Source of the DNA: Dysgonamonadaceae bacterium
GTDB taxonomy: Bacteria > Bacteroidota > Bacteroidia > Bacteroidales > Azobacteroidaceae
Length of the DNA: 5,390 nucleotides
Direction: 5' to 3'
Assembly (NCBI GenBank): GCA_031284225.1
Contig: JAITAH010000273.1
Location: forward strand, 1-5,390
The notes beneath the pieces are model-generated. The model searched no databases and had not been told where the DNA came from. It saw only the letters and a program-made list of their open reading frames with translations. Shown one piece after another: positions 1 to 5,084 of this stretch. A program made the translations under genes and the position numbers. The stretch's first letter is position 1. The number at the start of each line of letters is the position of its first letter.

Positions 1-701
1 ATGGTTTCGATGCCGGTAATTCCTGCAAAATGTTTCAGTAAATAAGCGGCTACAGTCATGATAATAATTGCAATCAGCGAGCCGGGAATCTTTTTAATGA
101 ACCGGGACGAATAAACAATAATTAAAATACTGGATACGCCAAGGATGACCGACCAGACATTAATGGTTGCAAACGCTTTTCCGTAAGCCATCCATTTAGA
201 AATAAAATCGGCGGGAACGCTTGCCATCGACAGTCCGAATAAATCTTTGATTTGCGTAGTAAAAATAGTCAATGCAATACCGCTGGTAAATCCCACAATG
301 ATGGGATAAGGAATAAATTTGATAACGGTTCCCAAACGCAGCAAGCCCATTCCGATCAACATAATTCCTGCCAAAACGGTAGCAATGGCCAAGCCTTCCA
401 ATCCGAATTGCTGGATAATGCCGTAAACGATAACGATGAAAGCGCCGGTCGGCCCGCCGATTTGTACCGAACTTCCGCCGAGAAACGAAACGATAAATCC
501 GCCGATAATAGCGGTAATCAAGCCTTTTTCGGGACTTACGCCGGAGGCGATACCGAAAGCAATTGCCAAAGGCAGAGCTACGATACCCACAATGATTCCG
601 GCCATTAAGTCGGACATGAATTTTTCTTTGGAATAATTTCGAAGTGTTGCGAATAATTTCGGCTGAAAATCAATATTCACTTTGGAAGAAAAAAGACCCA
701 T
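1..701 (-). CDS. SulP-family inorganic anion transporter, N-terminal part (3' end beyond the window)
   Basis: This reading frame is open from an ATG at 701 down to the left edge, giving 233 residues with no stop. It is an integral inner-membrane protein that should take up an inorganic anion such as sulfate or bicarbonate, by symport or exchange. SulP hallmarks are visible in order: the DLMAGIIVGIVALPLAIAFG segment at residues 31-50, the QIGGPTGAF motif near 80-88, and the IPYPIIVGFTSGIA segment near 130-143. Several further hydrophobic helices follow (about 183-198 and 207-222). Full-length SulP proteins are usually 500-600 residues and often end in a cytoplasmic STAS domain, so more than half of this protein, including any STAS domain, lies outside the window. 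The start fits the family, is preceded by an A/T-rich leader without a Shine-Dalgarno sequence, and lies 29 bp downstream of a -7 box. Family assignment is firm; the transported anion is unknown. Confidence 0.93.
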   Translation of the reverse strand, partial: MGLFSSKVNIDFQPKLFATLRNYSKEKFMSDLMAGIIVGIVALPLAIAFGIASGVSPEKGLITAIIGGFIVSFLGGSSVQIGGPTGAFIVIVYGIIQQFGLEGLAIATVLAGIMLIGMGLLRLGTVIKFIPYPIIVGFTSGIALTIFTTQIKDLFGLSMASVPADFISKWMAYGKAFATINVWSVILGVSSILIIVYSSRFIKKIPGSLIAIIIMTVAAYLLKHFAGITGIET

Positions 702-729
702 TGAACAATTATCTTTAAAAAAAACGACG

Positions 730-737
730 CAAAGGTA
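730..737 (-). promoter_or_regulatory. Candidate Bacteroidetes -7 box for the SulP gene
   Basis: Read on the minus strand, this is TACCTTTG followed by C, an exact match to the Bacteroidetes -7 consensus TAnnTTTG. It lies 28 bp before the SulP ATG, so transcription would start roughly 20 nt before the start codon. No TTTG-like -33 element is visible 19-21 bp upstream, so the call rests on the -7 box and its position. Confidence 0.5.
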
Positions 738-770
738 ACATAAAAACTTTAATATTTGTTTCCTTTTTTC

Positions 771-778
771 TACATTTG
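771..778 (+). promoter_or_regulatory. Candidate Bacteroidetes -7 box for the glycosyltransferase gene
   Basis: TACATTTG, followed by C, matches the -7 consensus TAnnTTTG. A partial -33 element, TTTA at 748-751, is spaced by 19 bp. Transcription would begin around 783-786, only 11-14 nt before the ATG at 797. This helps choose that ATG over an in-frame TTG at 776, which lies inside the promoter element itself. Confidence 0.55.
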
Positions 779-796
779 CAAAATTATTATGTTTCA

Positions 797-2779
797 ATGG
801 AGAAATTAAAAACAAATTCTTTTCAATGGGATGCGTGGACCATTGTTGTGCTTGTTCTGACAGTTGTCGCTTTCATCTTGCGCATCGTTCGTTTGGATTA
901 TTTGACGTTGTGGGTCGATGAATATGTGCATACCAATGCCGCCAGCGCGGTTTTGCAATCGCCGCTTCCCGATCACAACGGAATTTTATATACCTGGTTG
1001 ATTATTCCACTTTTCCGTTTGTTCGGAGAAACCGAGTTTTGGGCGCGTTTTCCGAGCGTCGTTTTCGGAACATTGACTGTTCCCTTAATGTATTTGTTTG
1101 GGAAAAAATACTTCAACCGGTCGGTCGGATTGTTTGCTGCGGTGATAGTAACTTTTTCGCTGTATTTGGTTTTCTGGTCGCGCATTGCCCGGTTTTATGC
1201 GGTTTGGACGTTTTTCTTTTTAGCGTTTGCCTACTTTTTGGGACAAACGCTCAATGTGAAAAACGAATGGAAACCGATTCGCAATCGACTGTTCAACTAT
1301 TTACACTGTACGCCCAAACAGTTGATAATTACCGTCGTTTTACTGTTGCTGGCATTGATTTCCAATCAAATGACATTTTTAGTCGTTTATTCCATTGGAT
1401 TTTATCATTTAGTAGTATTTATTGTACGAATTTGTCGGAAACAATACCGGTTTTTATCGATCAACGCGTTGATTGCTTATGGTTTTGCGCTTTTTTGCGC
1501 GATGACGTTCGTTCCGGCTTTTCAGGATATTATAAAAAAACTCCTGTTTGTTTTGTTTCCGGAAGGAATCTGGAATTTTTTGCCTCAATTAGACCATTTG
1601 CAAGAATTGTGGAAAACAAAACCTTACGACATATTCAATCTCTACCTTTCCGTATTCAAAACCGATTTGCCGCGTTTGTGGGTCATTGGCCTCATCGGTT
1701 TGGTTTGGGGTTTTTATCGTTTCCGGAAAAGCGCGCTGTTTAATGGATCCTTGTTAGCGGTTATTTTCCTCTTGATGAGTTTTATCTATCGCGAACCGGC
1801 TTTACCGCGTTACATCATTTATCTGTATCCCTTTTTCTGTATAGGGATAGCGATTGTGTGTTACGAAATTGTTTTTCATATTCAGCGATGGGTGAAAACG
1901 CCGCTTGCTCAAAACGTCGTATTGTGTTTGGCTTTGGGAGCGCTGTTTTTGATGTCGCCTTGGAAGCAATCCGTAGCAATGGTAAAATCCCGTGAACACG
2001 GGACGGTAGTCCCGCCGGCGCTATCGGTCTGGTATTTTACCGATTGGAAAACGCCGATAAAGAAAGTCGCTGCACGGATGCAACCCAACGATGTGTTGCT
2101 TTCCACGGTTGTCCAGTCGGCGCAGTTCTATTTGCAAACGCCCCAGATAATCCGTTTCCGCCAGCGTAAGTATAATCCGGCAACCTATTCGTATGAAAAT
2201 TTTGAAGCGGATACAACAACGCTTAATGCCAATTCTACCGAAGCGTTTGATCATATTCTGAACAGTTCGGATCGGGTATGGTTGTTGGCAGATTATTACT
2301 TCAATAATGTCATGACGGATCCGGAAACCAAACGCCAGGTAGTTAACCGGATGAAATTTGAATACGACATGAGCAATCAATATGTTTCCGTCTTTTCATA
2401 CGATAAAAAAAATCCGAACACCCTGTTAAGTACAATCTTCGAACCGATTAATATAGAGAATCCCATTTCTTCGGAATACCAGTTTAAAAAGCCGGCCACC
2501 GGAAATGCCGTGCTGTTGCTGGATGCGGAAGGCATTTTGTACGACAATGAAATAATTGTCCAATTCAACAAAGCGTATTCGATAGGGGTGTTGCGAACGC
2601 AAGGCGTTTTATTCAATGAAAACGGCGATAGCAAGCGCCGGCAGGTTTACGTAGCGCCGATACCGCCTCAGATACTGCAACCGGGGATAAATACGTTTAG
2701 AATAGGATTGAATACGAATCCTTTGTATCGAAAATGTCGAGTTGTCTTATACAATCTACAAGTACAGGAAAATAATTAA
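797..2779 (+). CDS. GT-C-fold membrane glycosyltransferase, ArnT/PMT-like (GT39/GT83 type)
   Basis: This is a 660-residue polytopic inner-membrane protein expected to move a sugar from a lipid-phosphate carrier to an acceptor on the periplasmic side. TM1 spans about 13-33 and is followed by Asp41-Glu42 in WVDEYVH, the position of the catalytic acidic motif in the first periplasmic loop of GT-C enzymes. The ARFPSVVFGTLTVPLMYL stretch (83-100) and SRIARFYA (128-135) match conserved PMT_2 segments. About ten more hydrophobic helices run to about residue 390, and PRYIIYLYPFF (337-347) is also family-typical. Residues about 390-660 are soluble and probably periplasmic; the last 115 or so look beta-rich and I do not recognise them. 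I prefer the ATG at 797 to the upstream in-frame TTG at 776 because that TTG overlaps the -7 box. Rubrerythrin follows after 26 bp. Donor and acceptor are unknown: protein O-mannosylation, lipid A modification or glycan assembly are all possible. Confidence 0.85.
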   Translation: MEKLKTNSFQWDAWTIVVLVLTVVAFILRIVRLDYLTLWVDEYVHTNAASAVLQSPLPDHNGILYTWLIIPLFRLFGETEFWARFPSVVFGTLTVPLMYLFGKKYFNRSVGLFAAVIVTFSLYLVFWSRIARFYAVWTFFFLAFAYFLGQTLNVKNEWKPIRNRLFNYLHCTPKQLIITVVLLLLALISNQMTFLVVYSIGFYHLVVFIVRICRKQYRFLSINALIAYGFALFCAMTFVPAFQDIIKKLLFVLFPEGIWNFLPQLDHLQELWKTKPYDIFNLYLSVFKTDLPRLWVIGLIGLVWGFYRFRKSALFNGSLLAVIFLLMSFIYREPALPRYIIYLYPFFCIGIAIVCYEIVFHIQRWVKTPLAQNVVLCLALGALFLMSPWKQSVAMVKSREHGTVVPPALSVWYFTDWKTPIKKVAARMQPNDVLLSTVVQSAQFYLQTPQIIRFRQRKYNPATYSYENFEADTTTLNANSTEAFDHILNSSDRVWLLADYYFNNVMTDPETKRQVVNRMKFEYDMSNQYVSVFSYDKKNPNTLLSTIFEPINIENPISSEYQFKKPATGNAVLLLDAEGILYDNEIIVQFNKAYSIGVLRTQGVLFNENGDSKRRQVYVAPIPPQILQPGINTFRIGLNTNPLYRKCRVVLYNLQVQENN

Positions 2780-2805
2780 TATTTATCGTTTAAAATTGAA
2801 ATTTT

Positions 2806-3387
2806 ATGTCAGAACAAAGTATTAAAGGGACGCGCACCGAACAGAATTTGTTAAAAGCGTTTGCCGGTGAAAGTCAGGCAAGAACTCGTTATACCTTTTT
2901 TGCCAGTGTAGCAAAGAAAGAAGGTTACGAACAAATAGCCGGCGTTTTTTTGGAAACGGCCGATCAGGAAAAAGAACATGCCGAACGGTTCTTTAAATTC
3001 CTGGAAGGCGGAATGGTGGAAATTACGGCCGCTTATCCTGCCGGAGTGATTGGAACTACCGCTCAAAACCTGTTGGCCGCCGCCGAAGGAGAACAGGAAG
3101 AATGGGAAATCCTCTACAAAGAATTTGAACAGGTTGCCCGCGAAGAAGGCTTTCCTCAGGTGGCCGTGGCGTTCAAATTCATTGCTACCGTAGAAGTGCA
3201 GCACGAAATCCGTTACCGGAAATTATTATCCAATCTGGTGGACGGTACGGTGTTTGAAAAAGACGAAGAAATTGAATGGCAATGCCGGAATTGCGGCTAT
3301 GTGCACAAAGGAAAAGGCGCTCCGAAAACCTGTCCGACGTGCTTGCATCCCCAGGCGTTTTTTGAGCCGATGAAGCACAATTATTGA
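2806..3387 (+). CDS. rbr: Rubrerythrin
   Basis: Rubrerythrin is a cytoplasmic non-heme iron peroxidase that reduces hydrogen peroxide to water, taking electrons through a rubredoxin-type centre. The 193-residue length is normal. The N-terminal ferritin-like four-helix domain (about 10-145) carries the di-iron ligands by alignment to the Desulfovibrio protein: Glu22 in AGESQAR, Glu55 and His58 in DQEKEH, Glu96 and Glu99 in GEQEEW, and Glu130 and His133 in EVQHE. The C-terminal rubredoxin-like domain holds Cys160-x2-Cys163 and Cys176-x2-Cys179, which bind one iron, with the typical CRNCGYVH and CPTC context. No ligand is missing, so the enzyme should be active. The gene starts 26 bp after the glycosyltransferase stop. 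I see no convincing promoter in that gap, so it is either co-transcribed or driven from inside the upstream gene. It converges on the membrane regulator gene 40 bp further on. Confidence 0.97.
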   Translation: MSEQSIKGTRTEQNLLKAFAGESQARTRYTFFASVAKKEGYEQIAGVFLETADQEKEHAERFFKFLEGGMVEITAAYPAGVIGTTAQNLLAAAEGEQEEWEILYKEFEQVAREEGFPQVAVAFKFIATVEVQHEIRYRKLLSNLVDGTVFEKDEEIEWQCRNCGYVHKGKGAPKTCPTCLHPQAFFEPMKHNY

Positions 3388-3392
3388 AAAAG

Positions 3393-3417
3393 AAACTAAA
3401 AGAGAAACGAGTTTTTT
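3393..3417. terminator. Weak bidirectional terminator candidate between convergent genes
   Basis: The 40-bp gap between rubrerythrin and the convergent regulator gene holds AAACT (3393-3397) and its complement AGTTT (3410-3414), which runs into a T6 tract (3412-3417) on the plus strand. On the minus strand the same stem is followed by CTTTTTC. The stem is only 5 bp with a 12-nt loop, so stability is poor. Position between convergent genes is the main support. Confidence 0.25.
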
Positions 3418-3427
3418 GCCGGCTGAT

Positions 3428-4447
3428 TTAATAAATCAACTTATATCCCTGGCTTTTCACCGTAATGATTTGTATAGAGGGATCTTCTTTTAAGTATTTA
3501 CGCAACTTGGCAATATAAGTATCCAAGCTGCGGGAATAAATCAGGCCGGTATTTCCCCAATATTCGGTTAACAGGAAATTCCGTTCCGCGATATTGCCGT
3601 TTTTTTCGCACAAAGTGCGTAAAATCGCGTTTTCTTTTTTGTTAAGAGCAATCGTCTGATCCGAATAACCTAATTCGTTTTTTTCGGAATCAAAACGGTA
3701 ACGGCCGATGTTGTAAATGGGTCCGTTGGCCGTTGGCACGTTGGGTTCCGGTATTTTCGTTTCGTTCCGGCGGGAAAAAGATACGATCAGGAAAAGACCG
3801 ATCAAGACGATTAATACCAAACCGCAGGAAATGCCGATAGCGCCGCTCATCCGTTTAAAAACGGCAACCGGAGTGAACTGTAAACTTACCCGCAAGCTGG
3901 TAGTGGTGGAAATGGGAATAACAAAGATGTATTTTGCAGGTTTTCCCGGATTCCGGATACTGGCGCTCGTTTCGATAACTTCGCCGGTGGCCGTGTTGAA
4001 ATGGTCGATAGAAAACGCAGCCAGGATGTTTTTCTCTTGCAGTTCGCCGGCAAACAAATCGGCCAAACAATCAATATTCAACGGCGTAATATTTTTCCGC
4101 AATTCATAAAAAGCTTTATGGATAATGGTTTCCAGGGATTGCCCGGACAGATTGTTGAAAAGAAGAGTATCCGGCGAAGGACATTGACGGATGATTCGCA
4201 ATTCTTCTTTTCCGCAACTCTGAATCGTTACGTCGCCCGGATGGATAATATCATTGACCGGAATACGATAGGTCTGTTCTTTCTGCGAAGCCGCATTCAG
4301 GGAATTGTCGATATCGATCAGGAATTGTTTGTATTCTGTCCGGTAAACGGCATGTAACCAAAACAATTCCAGAACTAACAGGGCTACCACAGTCGTTATG
4401 AATACAAGCTGCTTCCGGATATTCGTTGAGTTGTTGAATCGAAACAT
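3428..4447 (-). CDS. Membrane-bound regulator: sensor-kinase-like input domain joined to a C-terminal OmpR-type winged helix
   Basis: This 339-residue protein probably senses a periplasmic signal and regulates transcription from the membrane. TM1 is at about 13-34, a periplasmic domain at about 35-198, and TM2 at about 202-224 followed by the positive SRR stop-transfer. After a short Pro-rich linker comes a trans_reg_C winged helix at about 245-339: ALNKKENAILRTL, then RNFLLTEYWG, then SRSLDTYIAKLRKYL as recognition helix, and the wing ending ITVKSQGYKLIY. No His-kinase, ATPase or Asp-receiver domain is present. The first 200 residues resemble the input half of Bacteroidetes sensor kinases in layout. 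The periplasmic part has Cys78, Cys89 and Cys127, so a disulfide is possible. The frame stays open upstream to an ATG at 4657, but that lies inside the divergent DUF1573 gene; the ATG at 4447, directly before TM1, is the better start. The layout is the reverse of ToxR/CadC, whose winged helix is N-terminal. Target genes are unknown; the divergent DUF1573 gene is the nearest candidate. Confidence 0.85.
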   Translation of the reverse strand: MFRFNNSTNIRKQLVFITTVVALLVLELFWLHAVYRTEYKQFLIDIDNSLNAASQKEQTYRIPVNDIIHPGDVTIQSCGKEELRIIRQCPSPDTLLFNNLSGQSLETIIHKAFYELRKNITPLNIDCLADLFAGELQEKNILAAFSIDHFNTATGEVIETSASIRNPGKPAKYIFVIPISTTTSLRVSLQFTPVAVFKRMSGAIGISCGLVLIVLIGLFLIVSFSRRNETKIPEPNVPTANGPIYNIGRYRFDSEKNELGYSDQTIALNKKENAILRTLCEKNGNIAERNFLLTEYWGNTGLIYSRSLDTYIAKLRKYLKEDPSIQIITVKSQGYKLIY

Positions 4448-4450
4448 GCA

Positions 4451-4458
4451 CAAATATA
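4451..4458 (-). promoter_or_regulatory. Possible -7 box directly before the regulator start codon
   Basis: On the minus strand this reads TATATTTG, an exact TAnnTTTG match, ending only 3 nt before the ATG at 4447. Used as a promoter it would start transcription at or next to the start codon and give a leaderless mRNA, or imply a later start codon. No -33 element is visible at 19-21 bp spacing, so chance occurrence in AT-rich DNA is possible. Confidence 0.3.
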
Positions 4459-4474
4459 CTAAAAATATAACTGT

Positions 4475-4564
4475 AAAACCGGTTTTTGATGCAAATGCTA
4501 CATTTTTTTGACATTGATTAAAAGATTTGATAAAAATCCGGTTATTTTTTGAATAAAAACCGTT
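4475..4564. repeat. Three related CCGG/CCG sites with A/T flanks, candidate operators
   Basis: The divergent intergenic region holds a perfect 12-bp palindrome AAAACCGGTTTT (4475-4486), an imperfect copy AAAAATCCGGTTATTTTT (4532-4549), and a partial copy AAAAACCGTT (4555-4564). The two CCGG cores are 59 bp apart and the second and third cores about 22 bp apart, close to two helical turns. The third copy overlaps the -33 element of the DUF1573 promoter, where a bound protein would affect transcription. The two full sites are each followed by a T-rich run and TGA. OmpR-type winged helices often bind repeated sites, so the divergent regulator is the obvious candidate ligand; this is inference. 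Confidence 0.4.
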
Positions 4565-4594
4565 GCGCGGCAAAAAAGGGTTTCGGATCTTTGC
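4563..4594 (+). promoter_or_regulatory. Bacteroidetes-type promoter for the DUF1573 gene
   Basis: A -33 TTG (4563-4565) is followed after 20 bp by GATCTTTG (4586-4593) and C, one mismatch from TAnnTTTG. Spacing is right for the Bacteroidetes primary sigma factor. Transcription should start near 4598-4601, leaving an A/T-rich untranslated leader of about 33 nt with no Shine-Dalgarno sequence, as is usual in this phylum. An inverted repeat TTGC-GCG-GCAA (4563-4573) overlaps the -33 element. Confidence 0.6.
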
Positions 4595-4621
4595 AGCGAC
4601 AAATAAAATTATAAATTTAAA

Positions 4622-4636
4622 ATGTATTCGGTATGA
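4622..4636 (+). other. Minimal upstream ORF overlapping the DUF1573 start codon
   Basis: An ATG at 4622 opens a four-codon frame (Met-Tyr-Ser-Val) that ends at a TGA at 4634-4636. That stop overlaps the DUF1573 ATG at 4633-4635 in an ATGA arrangement. It lies within the predicted leader and could act by translation re-initiation, but it is short enough to be chance. Confidence 0.25.
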
Positions 4637-5016
4637 AAAAGATGTTTTTATTAGCAATGGCTGGGTTATTCAGTTTAGTCGCGAATGCGCAAGCGTCGGA
4701 TGCGGCAATTGTTTTCAACACAACCACCCATGATTTCGGTGAAATCATGCAAGGCGAACCGCAAACGTTCTCGTTTGAATTTACGAATAACAGTACGGCG
4801 CCCGTCCTGATTCAAAACGTAAGATCGTCGTGTGGATGTACTGCTTCGGCCTGGACGAAAGAACCGGTAGAACCGGGGAAAAAAGGCTATGTGCAGGCCA
4901 CCTACAATGCCGCCGCAGCAGGCGCTTTCAGTAAAACGCTGACGGTAACGTACAGCGGAAGCGACAAACCCATTGTCCTGTATGTGAAAGGAACGGTGCA
5001 GACGGACGAAAAATAA
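4633..5016 (+). CDS. Secreted single-domain DUF1573 protein
   Basis: This is a 127-residue exported protein of the DUF1573 family (Pfam PF07610), which is abundant in Bacteroidetes and has no firmly established function. Residues 1-19 form a signal peptide: Lys2-Lys3, a hydrophobic core, and an ANA cleavage site before Gln20. No lipobox Cys is present, so it should be soluble in the periplasm or secreted. The mature part is one immunoglobulin-like beta domain with the family features: HDFGEI (33-38), FEFTNNS (48-54), SSCGCT with Cys67 and Cys69, EPVEPGKKG (77-85), and a closing strand ending LYVKGTV. The domain resembles the ASH/MSP fold used for protein contacts. The start follows the promoter at 4563-4594 and gives a complete signal peptide. 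The gene diverges from the membrane winged-helix regulator and converges on nadB. Whether the regulator controls it is inference from position. Confidence 0.9.
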   Translation: MKKMFLLAMAGLFSLVANAQASDAAIVFNTTTHDFGEIMQGEPQTFSFEFTNNSTAPVLIQNVRSSCGCTASAWTKEPVEPGKKGYVQATYNAAAAGAFSKTLTVTYSGSDKPIVLYVKGTVQTDEK

Positions 5017-5030
5017 CTTCGAGACGATTT

Positions 5031-5053
5031 CGGGTTTTCGAGACCGTTTTTTT
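5031..5053 (+). terminator. Candidate terminator after the DUF1573 gene
   Basis: About 15 bp after the stop codon, GGTTT (5033-5037) can pair with AGACC (5041-5045) around a 3-nt TCG loop, with one G-U pair, followed by G and a run of seven T (5047-5053). The stem is short, but the T run and position suit a Rho-independent terminator. It competes with the longer inverted repeat that begins at 5041. Confidence 0.35.
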
Positions 5054-5084
5054 CCGGCGAATCGAATGGATAAAAGAACGGTTT
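5041..5084. repeat. Long imperfect inverted repeat between convergent genes
   Basis: ACCGTTTTTTT (5043-5053) pairs with AAAAGAACGGT (5072-5082) over 11 bp with a single G-U in RNA. The pairing extends to 5041 and 5084, giving 13 bp around an 18-nt loop. It fills the gap between the DUF1573 gene and nadB and its right arm touches the nadB stop codon at 5083-5085. It may act as a terminator or mRNA 3'-end stabiliser for one or both transcripts, although only a short T run follows on the plus strand and none on the minus strand. Confidence 0.5.

Noticed and set aside
252..636. Plus-strand frames of 118 and 66 codons
   Set aside because: They lie antisense to the SulP gene, whose protein shows clear family motifs; the plus-strand translations are low-complexity, rich in Asn, Ser and Gln, with no recognisable domain.
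973..2634. Several frames on both strands inside the glycosyltransferase gene, including a 234-codon plus frame at 1039-1743
   Set aside because: All are shadows of the 660-residue GT-C protein, which is continuous and shows conserved motifs from end to end. No frameshift is needed to explain it.
2780..2805. A dedicated promoter for rubrerythrin in the 26-bp gap after the glycosyltransferase gene
   Set aside because: The gap is A/T-rich but has no TAnnTTTG match; any own promoter must lie inside the upstream gene, where only weak matches are seen.
3418..3423. GCCGGC palindrome before the regulator stop codon
   Set aside because: Six bases are too short to support a structural or binding-site call.
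3717..4357. Plus-strand frames of 130 and 118 codons opposite the regulator
   Set aside because: They are antisense to a protein with a clear winged-helix domain and two membrane segments; their translations show no family features.
4448..4657. N-terminal extension of the membrane regulator to an ATG at 4657
   Set aside because: The extra 70 residues would be encoded across the AT-rich promoter region and the start of the divergent DUF1573 gene, and would precede a normal TM1 start. The ATG at 4447 gives a standard N-terminus.
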